Origin: Apricaphanius iberus
Taxonomy: Eukaryota > Chordata > Actinopteri > Cyprinodontiformes > Aphaniidae
NCBI GenBank assembly: GCA_028564705.1
Contig: JAPXFQ010000176.1
Location: forward strand, 248,001 to 312,000
Direction: 5' to 3'
Length of the DNA stretch: 64,000 bases
This document shows positions 55,300 to 64,000 of the stretch, piece after piece. The position numbers were made by a program, and so were the translations under genes. Under the pieces are notes generated by a model. That model saw only the letters and a list, made by a program, of their open reading frames with translations. It was not told the DNA's origin and ran no database searches. Every line of letters begins with the position of its first letter. Within the stretch, counting starts at the first letter, position 1.

Positions 55300-55565
55300 A
55301 GTCCCTTGCAGCTGCAAGCTGCTCGGGCCTAATAAAAAAAACAAAACGTAAGAGATGTAATAGGCCTTCGCAGCGCTTAGCTGCGAAGGCCTAATAATTA
55401 ACATTAGAGGAACAATAGGCCTTCGTAGTGCTTAGTTGATCGGGCCTAAAAAAATAAACATTTGAGATGTAATAGTCCCTTGCAGCTGCAAGATGCTCGG
55501 GCCTAATAAGAAACAGTACAGATACAATAGGCCTTTTCAGCACTTAGCTTCTCGGGCCTAAATTA
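55300..55565. repeat. Array of modular-repeat termini
   Basis: Four or five short units ending in GCTCGGGCCTAATAA or a close variant, with GCAGCTGCAAG or GCAGCGCTTAGCTG before it, spaced 50-70 bp apart. Confidence 0.75.
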
Positions 55566-55570
55566 GTATA

Positions 55571-55979
55571 TTTTTACCATAACTAATACTAAAGAAATGA
55601 TGGTGTAGTTATAGTCTACTAATATGACTGATTAAAATAAAAGTAAAAAAGGGGATCCCACAGTGAAAATAGGGTCCATGTAGGACCAGTCTGAGTGGGA
55701 AAGACATTTAAATTCAACAAATGTGGAAGGAGACTAATGAATATGAAAGGAAAATTTTAAGAAGTGTTGTGTTTTACTTTTTTGGGGCTATTTTTATATA
55801 CAGTATAGTAGTACATATGTTTTAAATATCTTTAGTAACCATTCAGAGGTAAAAGTCTGTTTTATATGATTCGTGGTTGTAAAACACATTCTTACCAGTG
55901 TTTTGATTGGGGTGGGCTTTTGAGCAATAAAGCTCTTGGGTAATTTACTGCAGGCCATAAAACCAGGATGTCTGTAGAT
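55571..55979. other. No feature recognised
   Basis: AT-rich spacer between the modular repeat and the Gypsy element. Confidence 0.4.
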
Positions 55980-55984
55980 TAGAT

Positions 55985-56831
55985 TGTTACGGCTGCCTCT
56001 AACTAACTTCAGGTGTTTCTTGTTTCCTCCTGATTGCCACTGCTCAGAGGGGATTGGTCCAGATCTCCACACCTTCCTCTCCGCTGATCCCAGTGGTTGC
56101 TGTCCTGATAATTGCCAAACCACACCCCATACATCCAGGAAATAAAAGACACTCCCTACCTTCATTCCACAGGCAATTGTGTGCTCAGACAATTGACCTC
56201 AAATTTGTGACTGGAGATTTGGACTTTGTGACTTTGCGGTAATTGTATTGAATTAGATTAGATTAGATTGATTTAGATAGTACTTTGTTTGTTGCTTTAT
56301 TTCTTTGTGTATAATAATAACAATAGTAATGGTGATTTTTGTATAGCTTTGTTTGTATTTGTTCCCTTAGTGTTAGAACTAAGTGGTTTTTGAGTTGACT
56401 GCTAGAAGTCTTTATTCTTTTTGGTTTAAGTTAACAGCCCGTTTGGCTTCACTTTCAGTTTATTGTTCACAGCCCGGAGTTGGGATAGCTAGGATTTTTG
56501 GTTAAATAAAAGCTTTGTTTGTACAGGAATACTTTTGGATATTCCTGTTTGTTAGTTGTTGGTGCTGCTTCTTTTTATTTTGATTTATACTTAGAAGACC
56601 AGTGTTTTTGTTCCTTTGTTTACTAACTGGCTTGTTTATTTTCCACAGAGTGACTTTTGATGTGTTTTTGTGTTGAGCAGCATCTCTACCCCCAACTTCG
56701 TTCAGATTACATTACCAGCTGTGTGCCTAGTTTGTCTGACTTTACAATAAACTCTTGTGTTCCACCTTATAACAACTTGCACGATTCCCTTTGTTGCGAC
56801 TTCCCGACCCTGGCCGAGCTGGGTCGTAACA
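55985..56831 (+). repeat. Gypsy 5' LTR
   Basis: Starts TGTTACGGCTGCC and ends GGGTCGTAACA, with TG...CA ends. AGGAAATAAAAGACACTC at about 56140 and AATAAAAGC at about 56505 are candidate TATA-like or poly(A) signals. Confidence 0.95.
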
Positions 56832-56834
56832 AAG

Positions 56835-56852
56835 TGGGGGCTCGTCCGGGAT
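56835..56852 (+). promoter_or_regulatory. Primer-binding site, tRNA-Pro type
   Basis: TGGGGGCTCGTCCGGGAT starts three bases after the LTR and is identical to the well-known tRNA-Pro primer site of gammaretroviruses. Confidence 0.9.
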
Positions 56853-56927
56853 ATATTTCCTGTGAATGCCGTGGGAACCGTGAGCGGACCAAAGTTTACT
56901 GTTTTGTTGGATTATTAGGTGTAGGAT

Positions 56928-58371
56928 ATGGCTACGTCTTTCTGTTTAGAGCGTTTTTTGGCTGCTTTTTCTCTTGAGGCTCTTGAGGGATGTCGTAAAG
57001 CCGACCTCCTAGAAATTGCAAAGCATTTTGATGTTCAGGTTGTTAAGCAGGCAACCAAGAGCGAAATTAAAGCTCTTTTGGTAGCACAGTTGGAAGCTTC
57101 TGGGGTTTTTGATGTGCAGACTGAGGCTGCCGGGCCTAGTGAGGGCGCTCTGGCTAGGAGCGACCCTGAGGAGGCAAAGTCCCCTCCCCGAACTCCGCCC
57201 GCTCCTGCTAAGGCAAATATACAGGATGGTTAAAAAGGGTAGAACACCCTTTACTCTCCCCAGGTACGACCCGCCTTCTCCAGCTAGCTCTGATGCTCTC
57301 ACGGGGGCTCAAGTAAAAGTGCGTTTGGCTCGATTGGAGCTTGAGGCACGAGACAAAGCACAAGCTCGCCAAGCCCAGTTGGAGCTGGACATAAAGCGGA
57401 TTGAGGCTGATACGGCAGTGAGACTGCGACAGCTTGAGCTACAAGCTCAAGCTCAGGCACCGCCCCCTTCCATTGATCACTCAATGGTTGTACCCACTGT
57501 GACTGCCTCGTTTGATGTGAGCAAGTGTATTGCTTTGGTGCCTGTTTTTCGTGAAGCTGAAGTCGATGCTTACTTTGCTGCGTTCGAGCGTATAGCTGTC
57601 GCGCTTGGCTGGCCACAGGATGTTTGGCCATTGTTGTTGCAGTGCAAATTGACTGGAAAAGCCCAAGAAGTTGTAGCCACGCTCTCTCTAAAAGACAGCC
57701 TAGACTACCATAAGGTCCGGTCATCTGTGTTACAAGCTTATGAACTTGTTCCCGAAGCGTACAGACAAAAATTCCGCAGTCAGAAACTTACTACTGGACA
57801 AACATATGTGGAATTTGCTCGTGAAAAGAGCTTGTTGTTTGATAAATGGTGTACGGCTTCTAAAATAACTGAGCTTAGTTCTTTACGAGAGCTTGTCCTG
57901 CTAGAGGAATTTAAAAATTGCCTTCCAGAAAGCATTGTGTTGTATTTGAATGAACAAAAAGTGACTAAGATCTCATCTGCGGCATTGTTTGCCGACGAGT
58001 ATGTGTTGACCCACAAATTGTCAACACTTCCTGCTGTGGAGCACTTTCGCAGGCGCTCTGAGAATCAGCAGAATGCTGATGTCAGACAAAGAGTGGTATC
58101 TAGAACAGTAACCACTAAGAACCCAATGACAAAGGAAACTCGTGAATGCTTCTATTGTCGCATGCCTGGGCATCTCATCGGAGACTGCGTAGTTTTGAAA
58201 CGAAAGAACCTGAACAAGTCTTCACCTTCAAAAGGTGTTGGTTTAGTAAGAACACAAACTAGGAGACAAACGTGCAAGGAGCAGAAGGATCAGCTTGATT
58301 CATGTTTTTCCCCATTTATTTTTGCTGGAACAGTTTCTTTAACAGGAAAACTGGAGATCAAGTCCCAATAA
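56928..58371 (+). pseudogene. Gypsy gag (matrix/capsid with SCAN-like region and zinc knuckle), frameshifted
   Basis: The N-terminal part (56928-57233) begins MATSFCLERFLAAFSLEALE and resembles a small helical domain. A frameshift at about 57215-57235 moves the frame to the longer ORF, which reads on to 58371. That part has a charged coiled coil (RLARLELEARDKAQARQAQL), a capsid-like region with EAYRQKFRSQKLTTGQTYVE and FKNCLPESIVLYLNEQKV, a SCAN-like helical fold, and a CCHC zinc knuckle CFYCRMPGHLIGDC. Capsid assembly and RNA binding are the expected roles. A second shift near 58350 separates it from the protease frame; Gmr1-type elements normally encode one continuous polyprotein, so both shifts are probably mutations. 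Confidence 0.85.
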
Positions 58372-59345
58372 AAATATTGAGAGATACTGGGGGATCCCAG
58401 ACTCTCATTCTGGCAAGCATATTACCCTTCTCAGCTTCCTCTTCATGTGAATACAACTTGCTTATTAGAGGAGTAGAAATGGGACATGTAGTCCGACCAG
58501 TGCACAGAGTGCACATCCACTCTGATTTAATTTCAGGAGTCTTTCCTGTGGCTGTTTGTCCTGAGTTACCTATGCCTGGTATAACCCTGCTAATGGGAAA
58601 TGATGTTGCTGGTGGACGTATAGTCCCAGCATTAGAAATACTGGATGTTCCCATTATCAATGATGTCCTTGATGGTGATAATGTATTGTATCCCTCCTGT
58701 GCTGTAACTCGAGCTCAAGCTCGTAAAACTAAAGATATTGATCTCTCTGATTCCTTCATTCAGCATCAGTTCACACAAAGCACAATGCCTACTGATTTGA
58801 ACGCTGAGGTGGAGATGCTTACTAGATTCGACAGTGACCTCCCAGATCATGAATCTGATTTAATCCCAGTTACAAGAGAGGATTTGTCCAGTGCTCAGAA
58901 AAATGACCCAACATTACAGAAATTTTTTCATTTGTTAAATTGCTCTGATCTTAAGAAACCGCAAAACGTCAGTTATGTCATTGAGCATGACATCCTTATG
59001 CGCCGCTGGGCTCCACCTCAGTCAGATTCTAAATCTGAATGGAGTGAGACCAAGCAGATAGTGGTGCCCACAAAGTACAGAAAAACAGTCTTGTCCTTAG
59101 CACATGACAGTACATGGTCTGGACATCTTGGTGTCACAAAAACCTACCAGCTTCTTCTAAAGCACTTCTTTTGGCCCGGAATGAAACAAGACGTTTCTAA
59201 ATACTGCCGTTGCTGCCACACTTGTCAAGTTGTGGGTAAGCCAAACCAGGTTATTACCTCCAGCTCCTCTGTGTCCAATTCCTGTGGTAGAACGGCCGTT
59301 CGACAGAGTACTTGTAGATTGCGTTGGTCCATTACCAAAAACTAG
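58352..59345 (+). pseudogene. Gypsy protease and integrase zinc-binding domain
   Basis: The frame opens at 58302, but recognisable pol sequence starts near 58352 with DQVPIKILRDTGGSQTLIL, the aspartic protease active site (DTG), followed by the LLMGNDVAGG flap/partner block. It then continues directly to the integrase HHCC domain: H in LAHDSTWSGHLG, then CRCCHTC. There is no reverse transcriptase between the two. The frame is lost at about 59255, inside the run GGTTATTACCTCC, and integrase continues in another frame. Confidence 0.85.
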
Positions 59346-60457
59346 AAATGGACACCAGTTCATTTTAACGATAATGTGTATGTCGACCCGATTTCCTGAA
59401 GCTATTCCGCTTAGAAAAATAACTTCTAAAGTTGTTGTTAAAGCATTGACTCAGTTCTTCTCAACATTCGGTTTGCCCAAGATCATTCAAACTGACCAGG
59501 GCACAAATTTTCAATCTCGTTTGTTCGGAGAAGTATTTAGGACGCTTGGAGTTAAACATGTGACGTCGAGTGCGTACCACCCTGAATCCCAGGGAGCACT
59601 AGAGAGATGGCATCAGACGTTAAAGTCTATGCTAAGAAAATACTGTCTAGAAGATGAAAAACAATGGGATGAGGGAATTCCCTATGTTTTATTTGCCGCT
59701 CGTGAGGCAAAACAAGAGTCAACCGGTTATAGTCCCGCCGAACTTGTATTTGGCCATACCCCAAGAGGACCCCTGCGCGCACTTAAGGAAAGATTCCTCG
59801 CCGATGGTGAGATCCAAAACCAACCTATTCGTGGTTATGTTAACCAGTTCAGAACTCGTCTAGCTCATGCTAACAACATTGCTCGTGAGAACTTGGTGTC
59901 GTCTCAGGAGAAGATGAAACGCCTGTACGATCGCACTGCGGTAAAGCGTGAGATACAGATTGGTGATCAAGTGCTGGTATTGTTACCCATTGTAGGTTCT
60001 GCAATGTCCGTCCGCTATGAAGGACCCTTTGAAGTTTTGCAACGTGTGGGTGAGTACAATTTTGTCATTAAAACACCTACTCGCCGTAGAAAAACGCGTA
60101 TTTGTCATGTCATCATGCTAAAACTGTATCATTCTTGTGCCACAGATACCACGGCATGTATTTTCGCCGCGCTGGTACCTGAAATCGATACCACTGAGGA
60201 GAATGATGGACTCTGCTTTCCTCATTCGCCCAGTTTAGCAGCTCGCCTTCCCAATTCAGAGATGTTAAAATCTCTGCCCGACACACTCGCTCATTTGTCT
60301 CCACATCATAGAAAAGGTCTATTATCGTTAGTTCAGGATTTTCTATGTTTGTTTGGAGATGTCCCTAGCAGGACCTCGGTCTTAGAGCATGATATTGATG
60401 TTAAAAATGCTAAACCCATAAAGCAACACCCGTACAGAGTGTTGGCTCCTGTTACCA
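59230..60457 (+). pseudogene. Gypsy integrase core and linker to reverse transcriptase
   Basis: Open for 438 codons including some of the nested LTR. The DDE core is complete: VDCVGP (Asp 30), QTDQGTNF (Asp 89) and GALERWH (Glu 125), with 35 residues between the last two. A GPY/F-type C-terminal module follows (YEGPFEVLQRVGEYNFVIKT). After a linker the start of the reverse transcriptase appears (HDIDVKNAKPIKQHPYRV) and is cut by the solo LTR at 60458. Confidence 0.85.
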
Positions 60458-61004
60458 TGCGGTCGGCCACTCTCTTCTGGAAAGTGTGGGGCGCCAATAT
60501 CCAGAAACCCCGACGGGAAGTTTTCCAAAATAAGAGTCAGAACTGAGAGACAGAGAGAGCAAATAACAACACACACACAGAATATCTGTTTCACACTTGG
60601 AACGCACCTGCAGGTGGGGTCAGCCAGAACTGAACCAACCTCCACAAGGCTGTCCCATTTTTATTAAGAAAGAACAAAGAACGTATTCACATGGCTTACT
60701 CTCCTCCCACCAGACTTTTTATTACCAAGGTCTTCCTGAGTTATTGATGTACCATTCGGTACTTTTATGGCCGTCGTCCCTGGTCTGTTCTTTATCTAAA
60801 CATCCTGCTTTTACAGCCTGCAATAAACTTACCCAAGAGTTTTATGACTTAAAAGCTTGTCTCTGTTAAATACTGTTCAAGGATATGCTTTACAACCATG
60901 CATAATAGAAAAAACAGACTTTTATCTTCTGAATGCTAACTAAAGATTATATAAAACATATTTAATACGAGACTGTTATATAAAGTAGCCCCAAAAAATA
61001 TACA
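60458..61004 (-). mobile_element. Solo LTR nested in the Gypsy pol gene
   Basis: 547 bp with TG...CA ends between duplicated TTACCA (60452-60457 and 61005-61010). Removing it rejoins the reverse transcriptase N-terminus (PYRV...RANPKK). On the minus strand it has a TATATAA-like box and an AATAAAAATGGG signal about 200 bp from its end, so minus orientation is likelier. The six-base duplication fits an ERV-type integrase. Confidence 0.75.
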
Positions 61005-61010
61005 TTACCA

Positions 61011-61943
61011 CAAGAGCTAACCCGAAAAAAACGTGCTTTAATGAGACAAGAGACGGAGTATATGTTAAGACATGGCTTGGCAACCCATAGTCATAGTCCG
61101 TGGAGTTCACCATGTTTGGTGGAATTAAAACCTGATGGTTCGCCCAGATTCATTACTGACTACCGGAAAGTTAATACAGTGACAGTTCCTGACTCCTACC
61201 CTTTGCCACGAGTTGAGGACTGTATCGACAGTATTGGTTCAGCACGATACGTAAGTAAACTCGATTTGTTAAAAGGTTATTGGCAAGTCCCTTTAACTAA
61301 ACGCGCTTCTGATATTTTAGCCTTTGTTACTCCCGACAACTTCCTTCAGTACACTGTTATGGCGTTCGGCATGTGCAATGCACCCGCGACATTCCAACGA
61401 TTCGTACACTTAGTTCTGTCAGCCCTCCCAAAGTGCTCAGCGTATTTGGATGATCTTGTGGTGTACTCCGATACGTGGGAAGAACATTTAGCCGCTTTGA
61501 GGAAAGTCTTCGATCGTTTAGCTCAGGCAACCTTAACGCTAAACTTGGCTAAATGTGAGTTTGCTCAAGCAACCATCACTTACTTAGGACACGAAATTGG
61601 AAAGGGTCAAGTTCGACCTATTGGTGCAAAAGTTGACGCTATATTGGAATATCCCTCTCCAACCACCCGCCGTGAACTTCGCTGTTTCTTAGGGATGGTT
61701 GGATATTACAGGTCATTTTGCCGCAATTTCTCTACCGTGGTTCGTCCACTGACTGACCTCATCAGCCCAAATAAGAAGTTCGATTGGACTGATGAGTGTC
61801 AGGCTTCTTTTGACTCTGCAAAGTCCTTGTTATGTGTTGCGCCCGTCCTTTCTGCACCTGACCTGAGCCGGCCCTTTAAGCTTGAAATCGATGCTAGTAG
61901 GAGCCGGAGCTGTTCTGCTGCAGGAGGACTCCAGAGGGGTTAA
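61011..61943 (+). pseudogene. Gypsy reverse transcriptase
   Basis: The ATG-start ORF covers 61041-61943 (300 codons). It holds the canonical blocks FITDYRKVNTVT, SKLDLLKGYWQVP, FGMCNAPATFQR and the catalytic AYLDDLVVYS at residues 134-143, then FLGMVGYYRSFCRNFS. It is in a different frame from the linker upstream, probably because of an extra A in the run at 61024-61030. It ends by a frameshift at about 61893, just at the start of RNase H (LEIDAS). Confidence 0.9.
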
Positions 61944-62247
61944 CCACCCTATTTGTTACTTCTCAAAGAAGTTTAACCCACAGCAAAAACGATACTCGAC
62001 CATAGAGCAGGAAACGTTTGCTCTATTGCTCTCATTAAAACATTTTGAGGTATACCTTGGTGCCAGTCCTGTACCCATTGTGGTCTACACTGACCACAAC
62101 CCACTTGTCTTCCTGTCAAGGATGTACAACCAGAACCAACGGCTCATGCGATGGGCCTTGTTAATCCAGGATTACCGCTTAGATATTCGACACAAAAAGG
62201 GTTCTGAGAATGTTTTTGCCGATGCCCTTTCACGCTTTGGACAGTAA
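61882..62247 (+). pseudogene. Gypsy RNase H
   Basis: About 121 codons continuing from the reverse transcriptase after a one-base shift. Visible blocks are VGAGAVLLQED, YSTIEQETFALLLSLKHFEV, VYTDHNPLVFL and the terminal GSENVFADALSR. The first catalytic Asp lies in LEIDAS, still in the previous frame. The stop is TAA at 62245-62247, 56 bp before the 3' LTR. Confidence 0.9.
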
Positions 62248-62292
62248 TGAGATGTTTTGTTTACAAATACCCTAAGTCGGGTTTTGTAATTT

Positions 62293-62303
62293 CAGGGGGG
62301 GAG
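62293..62303 (+). promoter_or_regulatory. Polypurine tract
   Basis: CAGGGGGGGAG directly before the 3' LTR, the plus-strand primer for LTR elements. Confidence 0.9.
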
Positions 62304-63150
62304 TGTTACGGCTGCCTCTAACTAACTTCAGGTGTTTCTTCTTTCCTTCTGATTGCCACTGCTCAGAGGGGATTGGTCCAGATCTCCACACCTTCCTCTC
62401 CGCTGATCCCAGTGGTTGCTGTCCTGATAATTGCCAAACCACACCCCATACATCCAGGAAATAAAAGACACTCCCTACCTTCATTCCACAGGCAATTGTG
62501 TGCTCAGACAATTGACCTCAAATTTGTGACTGGAGATTTGGACTTTGTGACTTTGCGGTAATTGTATTGAATTAGATTAGATTAGATTGATTTAGATAGT
62601 ACTTTGTTTGTTGCTTTATTTCTTTGTGTATAATAATAACAATAGTAATGGTGATTTTTGTATAGCTTTGTTTGTATTTGTTCCCTTAGTGTTAGAACTA
62701 AGTGGTTTTTGAGTTGACTGCTAGAAGTCTTTATTCTTTTTGGTTTAAGTTAACAGCCCGTTTGGCTTCACTTTCACTTTATTGTTCACAGCCCGGAGTT
62801 GGGATAGCTAGGATTTTTGGTTAAATAAAAGCTTTGTTTGTACAGGAATATCTTTTGGATATTCCTGTTTGTTAGTTGTTGGTGCTGCTTCTTTTTGATT
62901 TTGATTTATACTTAGAAGACCAGTGTTTTTGTTCCTTTGTTTACTAACTGGCTTGTTTATTTTCCACAGTGACCTTTGATGTGTTTTTATGTTGAGCAGC
63001 ATCTCTACCCCCAACTTCGTTCAGATTACATTACCAGCTGTGTGCCTAGTTTGTCTGACTTTACAATAAACTCTTGTGTTCCACCTTATAACAACTTGCA
63101 CGATTCCCTTTGTTGCGACTTCCCGACCCTGGCCGAGCTGGGTCGTAACA
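62304..63150 (+). repeat. Gypsy 3' LTR
   Basis: Same length and ends as the 5' LTR, with about eight differences, for example CTTCTTTCCTTC for CTTGTTTCCTCC near the start. Confidence 0.95.
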
Positions 63151-63155
63151 TAGAT

Positions 63156-63516
63156 GTAGGGGAGGAACCGGGACCATAAAACCATAAAACTCAGAATGAA
63201 CTTTTGACTTGGATCCAGAAGGAGGACACTTCCATCTTATGAATGCATGGTTCTGGACGGACCAGGGTTGTCAAGACACTTTTTAAAAACGTTCTGATTG
63301 GAGCAGATTCCGAGGGAGAAGAGACGCCCAGATTCTGGGAAGTTTCGGATGTCTATAAAGTTATGGCATGAAAAACCATTCGTCGTCAGACTATTATTTG
63401 GCCCAGAGAAAATGGGCATGTTTCTCTGTAAAAGTGCATATCTTTTAATCTGTTTAAAATAAAACTGAGAACTGGAAATTGGGTCATTGTCTCTGCTTGA
63501 AGACAGAGCACTGTAT
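63156..63516. other. Unassigned stretch after the Gypsy element
   Basis: No gene seen. An AATAAAACTG near 63460 could be a poly(A) signal of another LTR-like sequence. Confidence 0.4.
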
Positions 63517-63660
63517 GGAATGGAGTGAGACCAAGTCTCGCTTTGGACAGTAATGAGATGAGATTCGTAAGTGTCTGGAACTTACGAATTGGGTAGTCTG
63601 CCAGGTCTTTCTGGCAGACTACCAGGTCTGCCAGAAAGACCTGGTAAGGTCTTTCTGGCA
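63517..63660. other. Junction DNA with Gypsy scraps and two hairpins
   Basis: GGAATGGAGTGAGACCAAG (also at about 59037) is followed directly by CGCTTTGGACAGTAATGAGA (also at about 62232). Then come two perfect hairpins: ATTCGTAAGT / ACTTACGAAT (63563-63572, 63580-63589) and CCAGGTCTTTCTGGCAGAC with its complement (63601-63619, 63627-63645). A partial third copy of the second arm follows at 63647-63660. Confidence 0.75.
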
Positions 63661-63661
63661 T

Positions 63662-64000
63662 CACGTTGGCAATGACAGTGAGACCTGGAGAGGCGTGGTT
63701 GGGCGGTATGGCCCCCCCGATCTGAACCCGAGCGGTGTTTTGTTGTTGGACTTCTGTGCTCGTCATGGATTGTCCATAACGAACACCATGTTCAAGCATA
63801 AGGGTGTTCATGTGTGCACTTGGCACCAGGACACCCTAGGCCGCGGCTCGATGATCGACCTGGTTGTCGTTTCATCTGACCTGCGGCCGCATGTTTTGGA
63901 CACTCGGGTGAAGAGAGGGGCGGAGCTATCCACCGACCACTACCTGGTGGTGAGTTGGCTCCGGTGGTGGGGGAAGACGCCGGACAGACCTGGTAGGCCC
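63662..64000 (+). pseudogene. LINE endonuclease, runs off the window
   Basis: The translation reads [17 protein letters not shown], then after a run of seven C residues [19 protein letters not shown], later [20 protein letters not shown] and [12 protein letters not shown]. These are endonuclease blocks of a LINE family common in fish, including the C-terminal SDH-like STDHYLV. A frameshift in the C-run at 63711-63717 breaks the ORF. The rest lies beyond 64000. Confidence 0.75.

Larger units (their letters stand above)
49063..55570. repeat. Unclassified modular repeat, block 2 (inverted relative to block 1)
   Basis: It opens with AATTAAAGCTGCAAGCAGCG and GCGGCCCTCGCAGCTTAGC, the complement of the end of block 1. 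One unit ends at about 51127 with CCCTTGCAGCTGCAAGCTGC and TCGGGCCTAATAATAA, a second at about 55330 with the same ending. Both complements of the block 1 submodules can be followed. It is interrupted by a fish dispersed repeat (49395-50125), a Tc1 element (51783-53380) and LINE pieces (about 53600-54655). Confidence 0.75.
55985..63150 (+). mobile_element. Gypsy LTR retrotransposon, Gmr1-like domain order, 7.2 kb
   Basis: Two LTRs of 847 bp flank gag and pol. TAGAT is duplicated on both sides (55980-55984 and 63151-63155). The LTRs differ at about eight positions by eye, so the insertion is fairly recent. Domain order is gag, protease, integrase, reverse transcriptase, RNase H; in ordinary Gypsy elements integrase comes last. 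Integrase before reverse transcriptase is known from Gmr1-type elements of cod and other animals. Four or more frameshifts and a nested solo LTR disable it. No envelope gene is seen. Confidence 0.95.

Noticed and set aside
56054..56242. Short ORF in the Gypsy LTR, repeated at 62373-62561
   Set aside because: The duplication is simply the two LTRs; no LTR-encoded protein is expected in this family.

Overview
The window reads as vertebrate, almost certainly teleost fish, nuclear DNA. One host gene with GT-AG introns is visible. The rest is a dense, nested set of fish-type transposable elements: L2/CR1-like and RTE-like LINEs, Tc1/mariner, piggyBac, a CACTA-ended element, a Harbinger remnant, a Polinton/Maverick relative, a Gypsy LTR element and ERV pieces. 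No bacterial operons, rRNA, tRNA or CRISPR arrays were seen. All assignments come from reading the sequence; no searches were run.

Layout. 1-16.5 kb: an L2-type LINE split by an insertion carrying a 30-bp minisatellite; several L2 3'-tail fragments; a decayed Tc1-like element (7.4-8.5 kb); a Harbinger/MADF remnant (9.5-10.7 kb); and a nearly complete minus-strand LINE (10.9-15.4 kb) with ORF1 and an endonuclease/reverse transcriptase ORF2. 16.7-22.2 kb: nine plus-strand exons encoding the C-terminal half of an ADAM metalloproteinase, best matched to ADAM8 (end of disintegrin domain, cysteine-rich region, EGF-like segment, one transmembrane helix, proline-rich tail). The upstream exons are not in the window. 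22.4-29.3 kb: LINE fragments, then an unclassified modular repeat with a higher-order period of about 2.75 kb. 29.4-33.15 kb: 5' part of a decayed endogenous retrovirus.

33.15-37.83 kb: two piggyBac-type elements joined end to end. The first is interrupted by a 965-bp CACTA-ended element. The second is a fold-back element whose left 745 bp is an inverted copy of its right end, replacing the transposase N-terminus. 37,899-49,022: an 11,124-bp Polinton/Maverick (adintovirus-like) element with 320-bp terminal inverted repeats, AG...CT ends and a perfect 6-bp target duplication (CACATA). It keeps a cluster of small left-end ORFs and the N-terminus of the integrase. I could not recognise polymerase, ATPase, protease or capsid genes, and its middle 7 kb is unassigned.

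49.06-55.57 kb: an inverted second block of the modular repeat, itself holding a 1.6-kb Tc1 element of the DD38E type and a LINE nested in a LINE. 55,985-63,150: a Gypsy element with two 847-bp LTRs, a tRNA-Pro-type primer site and a TAGAT target duplication. Its domains run gag, protease, integrase, reverse transcriptase, RNase H (the Gmr1-like order). It carries frameshifts and a nested 547-bp solo LTR. The last 0.9 kb has hairpin-rich junction DNA and the endonuclease of another LINE running off the end.

The only gene with a likely host function is the ADAM gene. The other coding regions are mobile-element genes, nearly all interrupted.
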